DNA from: Heterohyrax brucei
Lineage: Eukaryota; Chordata; Mammalia; Hyracoidea; Procaviidae
DNA length: 64,000 bases
Assembly (NCBI GenBank): GCA_028571685.1
Contig: CM053140.1
Location: forward strand, 220,987,323 to 221,051,322
Reading direction: 5' to 3'
The notes below the pieces were generated by a model. That model did no database searches. It worked only from the letters and a program-made list of their open reading frames with translations, and was not told the origin of the DNA. Position numbers and translations under genes: made by a program. The stretch's first letter is position 1. Each line of letters opens with the position of its first letter. This document shows, one piece after another, positions 9,168 to 21,688 of the stretch.

Positions 9168-9804
9168 AGCGGTGGAATGACATCATCCATTTTTTCCTAC
9201 CAACTATTTAAAGAACACAGTACAGTGTGCATTGCATTGTCATATTCACTGGGAGTTGGAGAAATGAATACAATAACGGCCAGTATTCAAGAAGCTTAGG
9301 AGAGCTTTATACATTTTCAATTCACATGCTGGAGTTAGGAAAAAAATTAGGTCTAACGTAGTAAAATGGACCCAAATAACTAAGCATTAGTAATGATGGG
9401 TATTGATCATTCTTAATACTGAGGAGAATCATTTTCTCATGGTTGTTGTATCTGAAGCAAGTTGATTTCTGGAGCTGATGGAGATTTAGGTTTGTTCCAA
9501 TAGTCATATATGACAGAAAGGTGAGTTGCCCCAAATCTGAGCTAATTCCACTATTTATGGTAACTTCTCGTCTCTTTCAGGTCTTAGATTCCACTTTTGT
9601 CTGAGGTAGAATTTTTTTGTTGTTGTTCTTTTTGATAAAATGGTGGCTGGTAGCTGTAGAGAAATCATGATATTTGGAGTCAAAAGCAGTAAGTTCTAGA
9701 GTAATAGCGTAATAGTATTTCTAAAGTAATAATATTTTTCTAGATTATTAGAGTGGTGAGCTTTGACAACCTATGTTATGTCCATACAGTATCTATTACA
9801 GTCT
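9168..9804. other. Unassigned sequence
   Basis: AT-rich with no recognised family. Small homopolymer runs only. Confidence 0.4.
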
Positions 9805-9886
9805 TGGAAATACTGTGAAACAGTTCTACTCTGTCCTATACAGTCACTATGAGTTAGAATTGACTCCACAGCAATGAGGATATTTT
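9805..9886 (+). repeat. AfroSINE 3' half, sense
   Basis: 'cttggaaatactgtgaaaca', 'gttctactctgtcctataca' and 'gtcactatgagttagaattg' are the 3' half of the SINE. The tRNA-like head is missing. Confidence 0.8.
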
Positions 9887-12500
9887 TTTTTCTTTTTGGG
9901 GGGGTGGGAGTTTGCATTGCCCGTATCCCTTGTCTGTACTCCAGGTTATTATGAACTGCAAATGACATAATATATAGAAAAATACATGTTTAGATTGAAT
10001 ATATTGTGAAAATGTAAACATACATGGATATATATTGTTAAGTCATCCTCAATCTAGTGGAAATTGCAGCACACACTGAATCCTGAAAATATTTGCTTTT
10101 GCTTGGTAATTAACTCCAATCCTTGACCAGTTTCACACGATAAAACTTGTAATATTTCTGGAGATAAACTATTATTGGAAGAGGTTCCATTTGTTAAAAA
10201 AATTTAGAATTTTCTGTATCTTATGAGAAGTGGGAGAATGAATCAATTGTTATGTGACCTCAATGTGAACAGGGGCCAGTGTGGCCCAGCCATTTTCCAG
10301 AGTCATATGACTTGGTGACCTAAATGTAATTCCAGAGTTTTTGAAGAACAACATCAATTTACACTAGAGATTTTCTTGAAAGGGGATAATGTAAGAATTT
10401 TGTTGAATCTGCCAAACAGAAAGATTTTCAGACTGCGTCTGTAGATATTGTTCTTTCTTTCCAAATTTTCATGCTTGTACCCATCACTGAGATTCCTACT
10501 GCTGCCTCTCGTCAGTCTAGCTACATTCCTGCCATGTTACCCTCCCCAACTATTTCCTTCTGTGAGCCTGTGCCATACTGCTCCTCAGACCTACAAGAAG
10601 TAGCCTCTCCAATTTCTCTTTTGGTTCACTGGACAGGCCACAGTATTCTTTGGCAGGTCCATGCCTTGTGGTACTTCTTTGCTTACAAAGTACAAGTTTT
10701 CTGTCATTCTGCTTTTCTTGAGAACTATTGAAGCATGTTTCTAAAGGAGAAAGGTCTTCATCTCATTACCTGTATAACAGATAGTTCTGTAGTTAGATTA
10801 ACCTGCTCATTTGGAGTCAGAAGCATGATTTCCCTTTGTTCTATCTCCTTTCCTCTTCAATATCTCATTTTGGCTCTCAAATGAGGGAAATTGCCATTGT
10901 TTATTGATTCACAACCTTGGTTGTGTTTAACTGAAGTTAGAAATTATCCTTATGGATAACATTGTCTAGGAAAAACTATCTCCCAAGGTCCAAACATCTG
11001 AATTACAAACACTGTTTTGGAGCACAATCCATGTGTAAGCTCTGAATGTCTAGGCTTATCTAGGCAAATAATGGCAAATGTTTGCCTGTCTAGGCAAATA
11101 AAGTTATCTAATCTTTTTTTTGAGACACTTAAGTGGTGATATTTGACTATAGGGCATACACTCAGAAGCTTACCCTTTTATAGAAACAACACAGATAAAA
11201 ATAGGCCACTGGTTATATGCAATTCACTCCGAGTTTTCCTCCTTAATTGTGCTTCTTTCTCTCTGACTCAAGATTCCACCTAAGAATCAAAGGGAGCCAG
11301 GGTGATATTATTATCGGGATAACTTTGAATCCACTTTCATTGTTGTTAAGTAAAGATTCGCAAATTCTCATGTTTTGTTTTTAGTTACAAACTACTTTCA
11401 ATCAACTTCATAACCAATCATGATTTATTTGTGTGCTGTCACATTATGGCTGAGAACTAATAGTTTGGAGGTGTGAGTGTAAATTTGCAATGTTTGTCTG
11501 ATTTTCTCTCTTTTCTTTCCCATAGTCACGCTGGTTATGGAGCAGAATGCAATTACAGGCTTCCTGGTGTTTGTACGGATTGCAGCCATCTGTATTTCTT
11601 TGCCAAGGGTATATGAAATAAAAGTGTGCACTGCAGAGGCAGTTAAGTGAGCCAGATATAGCAAACTCAGGCAGATAACAATATGGCCTCAGGCCTAACA
11701 CGGCTGAAGTCATTCCTCCCTGACAAGAGTAACGGCTCTTTTGCCCTTAAGGCCCTTGGTTCCACAGGGCTCTGGGCTGTCATCCTCCTCTTCACAGAAC
11801 ATGTGAGGTCATTAAGAGAAATGCTGATGCCGTGCTGGGGGCCATGATCTTCTCTGCCACCAGGCTGCAGCTGACACATGGGTGACAATTCTTTGGTGTC
11901 AAATCCAGGCAGAGTGTTGTCCTACCTGTCCCAATATCTGTTGGAAATCAGCTCTTGGAAAAAATTTAATTGGCTCTACCTCAATTCAGATAAGACTGAG
12001 AGGCAAGGATAAAATTGCCACAAAAGGGCAATCCTAGATGCTAAACAACCCTGGGAGATCCCCAGATACAAAAAACCCTGCAAGTAAGTACGCATGAACT
12101 GTAAACTACTCTAGTTAAATCGTGATATAATGTGTATGTGAGCTATCGTGTTTATGTGGATTTCATATATATGTTTGTATCTCTGGGTAAATGATGATCT
12201 TGTTATTAATGAGAAGATGTTCTAGAGACAAGAAATTTCATTTTAAAAGTTAGAAATAGAAGAATGGGCACAAATATGTATTTCAGAGCACAGGGATTTT
12301 TTATTTCAATGCTTCAATGATTAATTGGGCCTCTCAGTGCATTGATTTTCCATTTGTTTAGATGATTCTTCTGCTGGTATTAGACACAGAACATAGATAA
12401 AGACTAAGGCAGAAGAGTCTGTCATATTGCATTAATAATGGAAAACTTTTTCTTCCCTTCAACCTGGTCTTATCAGTTAGCAGAGACCACTATCTAAATC
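9887..12500. other. Long unassigned stretch without recognisable repeats
   Basis: About 2.6 kb in which I recognise no SINE, LINE or LTR. It contains short open frames on both strands (for example 10471-10731 sense and 11667-11888 antisense), none with a domain or a plausible exon structure that I can defend. This is the largest repeat-poor part of the window and the place to look for conserved non-coding sequence or a host exon. Confidence 0.5.
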
Positions 12501-12683
12501 AGTGCCTTTACCACTACTGCCATTGCCACCACCACTATAACCAACATCAAATCAACACCACCACTGCAGCCACGATCTGCACCACCATAACACTGCCGTT
12601 GCTACGGGTACCAGTCCCGCCATCAGTATCATCAGTACCATCACCACAATTTATCATCAATACTGCCACTATCATTATCAATC
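12501..12683. repeat. Imperfect ACC/ATC triplet repeat, left part
   Basis: Runs of 'ccaccacc', 'atcatc' and 'accatcacc' triplets. The long antisense open frame over it (12547-12984, rich in Val) is a by-product of the triplet period and not a gene. Confidence 0.8.
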
Positions 12684-12851
12684 TAAAAAAAAAAAAAGCA
12701 AAACTCACTGACATAGATGAATCCAACTCATTGCTGTCCTTTAGGACAGAGTAGAACGACACCGAAGGATTTCTAAGGATCAGCTGGTGGGTTTCAACCG
12801 CTGACACTTTGGTTAGCAGCCGTGGCTCAACCACTGCGGCACTGGGGCTCT
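12684..12851 (-). repeat. AfroSINE, antisense, inside the triplet repeat
   Basis: Begins with a 13-A run, then the tail 'gatgaatccaactcattgctg', body 'aggacagagtagaacgacac', and the tRNA-like head 'agcagccgtggctcaaccac' to 'ggcactggggctc'. Confidence 0.85.
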
Positions 12852-12985
12852 TTACACCACTATGATCACCATCACCACCACCATCGTCATCAGTGATCAC
12901 CATCACCACCACCATCGCCATCAGTACCGCAGTTGCCATCACTACCACTACCACCACAACTACCGTTACTACCACTGAGACCACC
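12852..12985. repeat. ACC/ATC triplet repeat, right part
   Basis: 'atcaccatcaccaccaccat' and similar triplets, including two near-identical blocks around 12867 and 12900 ('gatcaccatcaccaccacca'). Confidence 0.8.
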
Positions 12986-13160
12986 TCTATGATGTAAAAG
13001 TTAAATCAGTTTAAAAGCTCCCCTAGAGTGCTTTATTAATTGTAATCAAGGGAAAGTATACAAACCAAATAAGTTTTGCATGTGCACCAGTCTGCATCTC
13101 CTTCTGCTCTCCTTGTCCAGTGACAGCACACTCCTCGCCTTCGTTTTACACTCCTACTAT

Positions 13161-13183
13161 CGACGGCACTTGGCTTGGCTTGG
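13161..13183 (+). repeat. Ultra-short RTE-type 3' tail within L1 3' UTR
   Basis: 'cgacggcacttggcttggct' plus 'tgg' has no counterpart in other copies of this 3' UTR (compare 22290 and 48385) but equals the RTE/AfroSINE 3' end with a repeated ttggc tail. See also 2061, 27456 and 34137. Confidence 0.6.
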
Positions 13184-14020
13184 CATCCTCTTAATAAGCA
13201 CTTGTCCCTCATCTTCACTCTCTTCTCTCCCATCCAGAAAGAGACCAGTACGACAACATCCTACAAATGCATAGAACAATAAAGGACACACGTCATGTAG
13301 TCACATTGTGTCCCTGAGTCCAGTCCTTTTTTTCCAGAGTTGATCTCAATAGTATTTTCTGGTTAGGGGCAACAGCAGGTCTAGGGGCCATGCCACCAGG
13401 GGACCCCACAGGCTGTCAGACCACCAGCTGTGGTCTTTCAGTAGAGTTCTTGAGCTGCACCTCTCTTTTTCTCGTGTTGATACATGAACTCCACACTGTG
13501 TCCCCATCATGGCTGTTTTTGGTGGTGGCCAGACACCATCTGATTCTTCTGGTCACATGTTGATATACTCTCCCGTTCCCGTGGGTCCTTTTGTCTCCTG
13601 AGCTCTTTTTTCCTCATGTCTTTGTTTTTCTCAATGATCATCTGTTCTAGCTGAGTTGGAACCATTTGGTGTACCTCAGATGGCAGCTTGCTAGCTTTTA
13701 GGACCTCAGACACCACTCACCAACATGGGGTGCAGAAGACTTAGCAATAGGTTAGTTATGCCAATTGTCCTCGATGTTCCCGGAGAGTATGATCCCCAGA
13801 CCCTGCCCCTGCTACTCTATCCTTGTGATATTCGGCTGAAATTAGAAGAGCTTTCAGTTTATGTTGAAGTCCAGTTAAGTTGATCTACTTTGTACTATGA
13901 ACCGCCACTGCTTTCAACTAACCATTCTATCATTTAATCTATGACTAACACTCTCCCTCTATTGCCACCCTTGTAGCCATCAGAGTCTTTTCTTCTGTAT
14001 ATAAGTTTATTTTTAAGTCT

Positions 14021-17000
14021 TTATACCAGATGTCTCATACAACAGTTGTCCTTTTGCTTCTGACAGATTTCACTCAGTGTAATGGCTTCCAATGGATACC
14101 ACGTTATGAGATGCTTCCTAAAATCATCACTGTTCTTCATCATTGTCATAGTGTTCTGTTGAGTATATGTACCATAGTTTGTTGATTTGTTTGTCTGTTG
14201 ATGAGTGTCTAGGTTGAGTCCATCTTTTTGATATTGTGAACTGTGCTGCAATAAACATTTGTATGCATGCATCTGTTTGTGTGACAGTCATCGTTTTTGT
14301 AGGATATATTCTGAGCAGTGGGGTTACTAGATCAAATGGGGTATCTATTTCCAGCTTTTGGAGGAAACACCAAATTGCTTTCCAAAGAGGTTGTATTTGC
14401 TATCTTACCAGCAGTGAAGGAGAGTTTTTATCTCTCCTCTTCCTCTCCACATTTGTTGTATTGTGTTTTCTGCATCGTAGCCAACCTTGTTGGGGTGAGA
14501 TGGTATCTAATTGTAGTTTTGATGTGGGTTTCTCTGATAACTAATGATCAAGCCTATTTCCTCATGTCTCTTTTGTCTGCTTGGATGTCCTCTTTAGTGA
14601 AGTGTCTGTCCATCTTCTTTGCCCGTCACTTAATTGGGTTATTTAGCTTTTTCTTGTTGCTATTTTTCAGTACCTTGTAGATTATGGAGATCAGACGTCA
14701 GTCTGTCAAATATTTTTTCCCTTTCTGTAGGTGGTCTTTCAATTCTTTTGATAAAATTTTTAGATGGGCAAAAGTGTTCGATTCTTAGTAGTTCCCATTT
14801 ATCTATTTTTTCGTCTGTTGATCACGCTTTGTTAGTTTTTGAAGTCTGTTTAAGCTGTGTGTTAGAACTTGTTGTTGACTCTGTCTTTTCTTGCATGATC
14901 TTTATTGTTTTAGGTTTGATATTTAGGTCTTTGATGCATTTTGAGTTAGTTTTTGTGTAAGGTGTGAAATACGGGTCTTGTTTCATTTTTATGCAGATGG
15001 ATATCCAACTTTGCCAACATGATTGTTTTCACCCCAGTTCACTATCTTAGGGCCTTTGTTGAATATCGACTACTCGTAAGAGGATTGTGGTGTCTCCAGT
15101 GTCTCAACTCTGTTCCATTGGTCTATTTGTCTCTTTATGTCCCAGTACCAGGCTGTTTTGACTACCATGGTATTGTAATAGGTTCTAAGGTCAGGTAGTG
15201 TGAGGCCTCTCACTATGTCTTCTTCTTCAGTAGTGCTTTACTTATCCGGGGTTTCTTCTCTTTCCAAACAAGTTGGTGATTTGTTTCTCCATCTCGTTAA
15301 AAACTGTCACTAGAATTCGTATTGAGATTGCATTGTATATGTAAATTACTTTGGGTAAAATAAAAATTTTCACAATGTTAAGTCTTCCTATCTGTGAGTC
15401 TCTTAGGTCTCTCCATTTATGCAAGTCCCTTTTGGTTTCTTGCAGTAAGGTCTTGTAGTTCTCTCTGTATAGGTCTCTTATTTCTCCGGCTAGATTTATT
15501 CTTAGGTATTTTATCGTCTTGGGGGCTATAGTAAATAGTATTGATTTGGTGGTACTTCTTTGATGATCTCTTTGTCAGTATAAAGAAATTCTGCTGATTT
15601 ATTTATGCTCACCTTATATTGTGATACTTTGCCAAACTCTTCTGTTAGTTCAAGTGGTTTGTTTATGGATTCTTTAGGATTCTCTGTGTATACAGTCATA
15701 CCATCTTCAAATAGGGAGATTTTTACTTTGGTAATGCAGATGCCATTTATTTCTTTGTCTTGTCTGATTCCTCTGGCTAGAACCTCCACTGCATTCTGGA
15801 ATAGAATTGTTGAGAGTGGGAATCCTTGTCTAGTTCCTGTTCTCAAGGGGAAGACTTTCAGTCTCTCTCCATTCAGGATGATACAGGTGGTTGGCTTTGT
15901 GTAAATACCCTTTATTGCATTGAAGAGTTTCCCCTCTTTTCCTGTTTTGCTGAGAGTTTTTAGCATGGACATTTGTCAAATGCCTTTTCTGTATCAATTG
16001 ACAAAGTCAGGTGATTCTTATCCTTTGTGTTATTTATGTGGTTGATCACATTACTTGTTTTTCTGATATTCAACCAACCTTCAACCCCCAGTGTGAATCC
16101 AACTTGGTCATGATGAATTATTCTTTTGATATGTTGTTGAATTCTATTGGCAAGGATTTTGTTGAAGATTTTTGCATCTAGGTTCATGAGTGATATTGAA
16201 CTGTAATTTTCTTTCCTTTTTTTTTTTTCTTTGGTGAGATCTTTGCCTGGCTTTGGTATCAGGGTTATGCTGGCTTGACAAAATGAACTTTGGAGTACTC
16301 CATCTCTTTGTGTGCTGTGACATAGTTTCAGTAGTATTGGAGTTAAGTGCTCTTTAAAAGTCTGTGAGAATTCTCCGATGAGAATTTTGGTTGGTAGGTT
16401 TTTTTTTTTGACTTTTTAAATCTCCTTTGCAATAGGTTTTTGAAGTTGTTCTACTTCTCTTTGAGATAATTTTGTAGGTGATATGAATCAATAAATTTGT
16501 GCATTTCCTCTAGGTTTTCAAGTCTGCTAGACTACAGATTTTTGTAGTATTCCTTTATACTTTTGATTTCAGTTGGGTCTGTTATGATATCTCCCATCTC
16601 ATTTCTTATTTGGGTTATTTGTTTCTTCTCCTGTTTTTCTTTTGTAAGTTTAGCCAGTGATTTATCAATTTTGTTGATCTTCTCAAAGAACCATCTTTTG
16701 GTTTTGTTAATTTTTTCAATTGTTCTTCTGTTCTCTACTTCATTTAGTTCTGCTCTAATCTTTATGATCTGTTTTCTTCTGGTGCTTGAGGGGTTCCTGT
16801 GTTGTTCTCTCTCTACTTGTTCAAGCCGTAGGGTTAGTTCCTTGATTTGGTTTCTTTCTTCCTTCCAGATATGTGCATTCGTGGAGACAAACAGACCTCT
16901 GAGCACTGCTTTGGCTATATCCCATAATTTCTGGTAGGGTGTGTTTTCATCCTTATTTGATTCCATAAATTTCTTTATTTCATTCTTGATGTCTTTTGTA

Positions 17001-17779
17001 ACTCATGGATTGTTTAGCAAGGTGTTGTTTAATTTCCATGAGTTGAAACTTCTGTCTATATTTTTTCTGCTTTTGAATTCAACTTTTATGGTATTATAGT
17101 CCAAGAAGATGCTTTGCAATAATTCAATGATTTGAATTTCGTTGAGACTTTCTGTATGTCCCAACACATGGTCTATTCTGGAAAATGTTCCATGTACATT
17201 GGAGAAGATGGTGTACTTACCTGTTGATGGATAAAAGTTCTGTATATGTTGATGAGGTCTAGCTGATTAATTGTTGCAATAAGCTCTTCTGTGTCTTTAC
17301 TGAGCTTGTTTTCTGGATGATCTGTGCGTTACTGAAAGGCAAGAGTTGAAGACTCCAACTGTTATTGTGGGGTGACATCTCATTTTTCAGTGTAATCAGT
17401 GTTTGATGTATTTAGATGCTCTGGTATTGGGTGCATAAATACTTAATAGTGTTATGTCCTGTTTTTGTATTGAATCTTTCAGCAATAAATACTGACCACC
17501 CTTGTCCAAGATGGTGGATTTTCCATTAAAGTCTATCTTATCTGAGATTGGTATTGCCACATCTGCTCTTCTTTGTATGTTGTTAGCTTGGTATATGTTT
17601 TTCCATCCTTTAATTTTCACTTTGTTTGTATGTTTAAGTCTAAGGTGTGTTTCTTGTAAGCAGTGTTTAGATGGATTGTGTCTTTTGATCGAAGATGTCA
17701 CTCTCTGTCGCTTTATTGGAGTATTCAGTCTGTTTATATTCAGTGTAATTATTGATAGGTATGTGTTTAGCACTGTCAT
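14021..17779 (-). pseudogene. L1 ORF2 (endonuclease / reverse transcriptase), broken
   Basis: The start is the ATG at 17779, where the frame opens MTVLNTYLSIITLNINRL, the usual N-terminus of the L1 apurinic-type endonuclease, with LQETHL following. The open pieces are about 17396-17779 (endonuclease), 16532-16966 (linker), 15960-16187 ([10 protein letters not shown]) and 15526-15972 (RT). The catalytic FADD box reads FEDG here, losing one of the two aspartates. The C-terminal piece ends at 14021. Frameshifts and stops separate the pieces. It is about 3.76 kb, the normal span for ORF2, so little is deleted but it cannot encode a working protein. Confidence 0.88.
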
Positions 17780-18214
17780 TTTGATGCCTTTATTTTTGTG
17801 TTGTTGATGTTTTCTGTGTTGCTATTAATACTCTGTTCTTGGTCATTCTTGTTCATGGGTTGACTTTTCACATTTTTCAGTGTTGATTTTGTGTTTGTTG
17901 AGATTACTGAATTACAATTCTTATTTTGATATGACACATTGTTATTTCACTTTGTGGCTACCCCTGTGGACCCCTTTACTAGTCTAAGTTTAAACTAGAC
18001 TTTAACTTCTACATATCTTTTTAATTTCCTCTCCATCTGAAAGGGTTATAACTACTGTAATATATCCCTCTTTTTAGTGTGGTGATATCATAGTTTTCAT
18101 GTTATTATCACTGGTTCCCTTCTTTTAATCTTGTAGCATTGGTTGAGCTTTCTGACTTACCTAACTGAGTAGGATTCTTGGTGCTGTGTCCTGCATTCCC
18201 TCCTTAAGTATACA

Positions 18215-19167
18215 CTCAGTGTTTCAGTTTTTCTAAGCAAAGAAGGTCTTCCACTATTTCTTGTAGTTTTTGTTTGGTTTTTACAAATTCTCTAAGCTTC
18301 TGTTCATCTGCAAATGATTAAATTTCACTGTCGTATTTGAGAGAAAGCTTTGTAGGATATATAATTATTGACTGGAAGTTTTTCTCCTTCAAGGCTTTGA
18401 ATGTGGCATCCTGCTGTCTTCTTGTCAACATCATTTCTGCTGAGAAGTCGTATGAAAACATGCAGGGCTTTCCTCTGAATGTTAGCTTTGCTTTAATCCT
18501 TGCTGCCTTTAAGAACATCTCTTTATGATTCATTTTACTAAGCTTGATTATAATATCTCTTGCTGTGTTTCTTTTGGGGTCAGTTTTTGAGACATTTGAT
18601 AAGTGTCTTGGATATCTATGTTCTCTTCTTTCATAAGTTCTGGGATTTTTTTTATCAACAACTCTACAATAATACTCTGTTTTCAGTTATTCACCCTGTT
18701 CAGGACCTCCAGTTATTCACAGATTATTCCTCTTACTAGAGCCCCACATATTTCTTAATGCTTCTTCAATTTTCTTATTTCTTTTCTCTGATTTTTCTCC
18801 TCGCAAATGCTTGTGTCAGTTGCTCTATCCTCAAATTCAGTAACTCTGGCTTCCGTCTCCTCAAATCTGGTCTTTTAGCTTTGGATTGAATTTTATGTTT
18901 CTGTACTTTTATTGCTGACCTGGTGGATTCCAGATTGTTTATGTTCTGTCAGTTCACATAACTTACTTAATTTTTCATTTTGTTCTGCTGCATTTTGTTT
19001 AATCTCTAGGGGTACTGTATACATAATTCTTTTGAATTTGACCTTGAATAGTTTCAAAAGACTTCTTCCTTTGGGAAGTGTTTGGATTCTTTATCTTGGG
19101 ATTTTTCTGGAACCATAGTGGACTGTTACTTTAAATGTTTAGCTATTGATTGTTGCCTTCGTGCCAT
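18215..19167 (-). pseudogene. L1 ORF1 (RNA-binding chaperone), broken
   Basis: The start is the ATG at 19167 (MARRQQS..., equivalent to MAQRQQ in the copies at 31004 and 32994). A stop falls about 13 codons in. The C-terminal domain is readable at 18318-18533 (FRGKPCMFSYDFSAEMM and the FKALKEKNFQ segment), which belongs to the conserved C-terminal domain of L1 ORF1p. The middle contains the charged region expected of the coiled coil and RRM. About 0.95 kb, normal size. Confidence 0.8.
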
Positions 19168-20282
19168 CTAAAAGCTCCTTTTCTCTGGTGTCACCTCAAC
19201 AGGAGCTGAGGCATAGTTCTAAAAGGTGAACTGGTTACTAGCCACCTCTGTGTAGTCTAGTTAGTGGCCTCAGGTGGACTCCCTGGGGCAGCAAGCTCTG
19301 CCTCTTGTTTGGCAAAGATGGTGCTCCAATTACGGAGTCACATGGGGGCTGCTAGCTGACGCTGTGATGTGAATCAGTGAGGGGTGGTGGAGTCTTGCTA
19401 GGCCTGTCAGCAGTCAGTTCTCCAGGTGATCTTAGTTTAAAAAGATAGTTCACTGTTAAGCAAGCAGCTGTTCAGCAGCTGCCAATATCAGCCCCTCTGG
19501 TGTCACAGGACCTGTCTTCTGGCTGACAATGACAATACCTCACAGGCTGTCCCCAGATGCTATGACGTGGTTCATCTTAGGGGGGTGTTACAGTCTTGCT
19601 GCCATCTTCTGTCGGGCCCTACCTGTAAATCTAGGTACCACTGTCCTAAACAGAGCTTTTCTGCTCTAGAAGCACTTTCCAGACAGGTACTCCTTCTCAG
19701 GGTAAGAATTAGCCCTAGCTTAGACCTCTGGTTGGGTAACTTTGCCTCCAAGATGACCTCCCGCTCAAGCTACTCTTCCTGCTATGAAACAGCAGAATCT
19801 ATGGTGCAGCTCAGAAATGAGAGGGTGGTGGTGCAGTGGTGCCCTGAGTCAGCAGCTAGGCTCTCAAAATGTGGCTATCCCAGCATAGCCTCTCTGCTGC
19901 ACTATATGCTGTTTACTTAACCACTGCAGTTTGGCATACTTTCCAGCTCCTTCTGAGTCCCTGCCTCCTGGATAACAAAGAAGGCATCAGTACCTGCAGT
20001 CCTCCTAAATGGTGAGTCAGTAGATTCAGGACTCAGCATGCTGCTGCCTCATGTTAGAAAGAAGTAGTTTCCCATTTACTGGTGCCTAGTGCAATCTGAG
20101 TACCCTATGCCAGGTTATAGGGCTCCCTGGGTATCCACATTGCTCCATTCAGTTGTCATTCCAGGCCTTAGTTCTCAAAGGTAATTGAGGAGATGTATGT
20201 GTACTCCACCATCTTGGCACACCTCCCACCCCCTAAAGTGAATTTTTTACCAGCACTTTGCTCTTACAGGATCATCTCCTCT

Positions 20283-20445
20283 CCCAAACCCAAACCTGTT
20301 TCTTTCAAGCTGGTTTTGACTCATAATGTCACTTCAGGATGGAATAGGTCTACCACAAAGAGTTTCCAAGGAGCGACTAGTAGATTTGAACTGCCGTCGT
20401 TTTTGGTTAACAGCTGAATACTTAACCACTGTACTACTATATCTC
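20283..20445 (-). repeat. AfroSINE, antisense
   Basis: 'gctggttttgactcataatg', 'aaagagtttccaaggagcga' and 'ttaacagctgaatacttaac' are the antisense SINE tail, body and head in order. It lies just outside the L1 target duplication. Confidence 0.85.
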
Positions 20446-20657
20446 CTTACAGGATTAAAGTAGGTATAATGCTCGTTCAGGATCCATGAAACAGAGATAC
20501 ACTCAGATATCATCTTTTTGACAGCAGGTTATTATCAGGACCCACAGGAGAATAAGTAAACACAAACAACTGCCTTTTGAGCACCACAGTCAAGCTTCAT
20601 GGAATTGGAATATGGTTTATCTATTTTAGAATAAATAGTGTCTCTAAGATCCAAGGT
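20446..20657. other. Unassigned sequence
   Basis: No recognised repeat between two SINEs of opposite orientation. Confidence 0.4.
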
Positions 20658-20820
20658 GAAACCCTGGTGGCATAGTGGTTAGGAGCTATGGTGCTAACTA
20701 AAATTTTTGGCACTTCAAATCCATCAGGTGTTCCTTGGAAACTCTATGGGGTGGTTCTATTCTGTCCTATAGGATCTCTGTGAGTTGGAATAGACTTGAC
20801 AGCAGTGGTTTTTGTTGTTG
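20658..20820 (+). repeat. AfroSINE, complete, sense
   Basis: It has head 'gaaaccctggtggcatagtg', A-box region 'gtggttaggagc', B-box-like 'cacttcaaatcc', body 'ggtggttctattctgtccta' and tail 'ctgtgagttggaatagactt', ending in a tgtt-rich tail. Confidence 0.9.
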
Positions 20821-21094
20821 TCGTTAAGATACAAGTGTAACTCAAATAGTTGGTCCCTCAGTGTCAGCTGGCCCCCTTGCTGCTCCTGACCATTGTTAAT
20901 CTGTCATCCCAAGAACTCACTTCTGCCTGTCTTTCTTAATATTTATACTTTTGTCTTGAACTGCTTGCTTCTCTTCTCTCCTGTCCACTCCTTCTTCCTT
21001 CTCCCTTCCTGTCCTGCCCAGCACAGCACTTGGCTTTTGCTTATGTATGTTTTCTGGTTTTATACTTTCAAATCTGTGTTCTGCTATGTTTGTT
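20821..21094. other. Unassigned pyrimidine-rich sequence
   Basis: CT-rich on the plus strand around 20960-21010, which explains the open frames seen on both strands. No family recognised. Confidence 0.4.
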
Positions 21095-21152
21095 TGTACT
21101 TTGCTACGCACTGTAGGGTCACTATGAGTTGGAATCAACTCAGTGGCCATGG
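21095..21152 (+). repeat. Short RTE 3' end, sense
   Basis: 'tgtactttgctacgcactgt' then 'agggtcactatgagttggaa' and 'tcaactcagtggcc' match the last 55-60 bp of the RTE (compare 25880-25945). A heavily 5'-truncated insertion. Confidence 0.7.
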
Positions 21153-21195
21153 ATGTAATGTATATTTCTTTTGAAAATTCCTAAGGGTAGCTGAA

Positions 21196-21688
21196 TGTTA
21201 TGTGTTGAGTTGTGTCCTGCTTGAAATGTATGTCAACTTGGCTAGGCTGTGATTCCTAGTTCTGTGTGATTGTCCACTATTTTGTCATCTCATGTGATTT
21301 TTATATACATTATAAATCCTTCCTCATTGTGTTAATGAGGCAGGACTCCATCTACCAGATTAGGTTGTGTTTCAGATCAGTCTCTTTTGTGATAAATAAA
21401 AGAAAAAGGAGGAGAGAGATGTGGGGACCTTGTACTAAGATGAAACAAGAGCCAGGAAAATAACATGTCCTTTGGACTCAGGGTCCCTGCTCTAAGAAGC
21501 TCCTCAGCCAGAGGAGATTGAAGACACAGATGTTTTTCCGGAGTTTACACAGAGAGAAAACCTTCCTGTGGAGGTGCCACTCAGAATTTGGACTTCTAGT
21601 TTTCTAAACTGTGAGACAATAACATTCTCTTTGTTAAAGCCATCCATTTGTGGTATTTCTGTTATAGCAGTACTAGATAACAAAGACA
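21196..21688 (+). mobile_element. Solo MaLR-type LTR (copy C), diverged
   Basis: Starts 'tgttatgtgttgagttgtgt' and ends 'agtactagataacaaagaca'. Interior landmarks include 'ataaaagaaaaaggaggaga', 'tttggacttctagttttcta' and 'gttaaagccatccatttgtg'. The flanking 5-mers ctgaa and atgaa differ at one base, consistent with an aged target duplication. No internal sequence. Confidence 0.85.

Larger units (their letters stand above)
13031..20229 (-). mobile_element. Full-length L1 (7.2 kb), minus strand, inactive
   Basis: It contains, right to left, a 5' UTR of about 1.06 kb, ORF1, an inter-ORF spacer, ORF2 and a 3' UTR of about 1 kb. The flanks carry an 11-bp duplication, cccctagagtg (13020-13030) against cccctaaagtg (20230-20240), one mismatch. 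The 5' end reads, on the minus strand, 'ggtgtgccaagatggtgga', typical of a complete L1 start. Both ORFs are broken. A 23-bp RTE tail lies in the 3' UTR at 13161-13183. The same family is represented on the plus strand at 33221-40400. Confidence 0.9.

Noticed and set aside
12547..12984. 145-codon antisense open frame, Val-rich
   Set aside because: It is produced by the ACC/ATC triplet repeat and an AfroSINE. No domain, start context or conservation argument.
15605..15904. Sense-strand frames across the minus L1 (also 16563-16937, 17502-17807, 14318-14960)
   Set aside because: They are shadows of the L1 ORF2 on the other strand.
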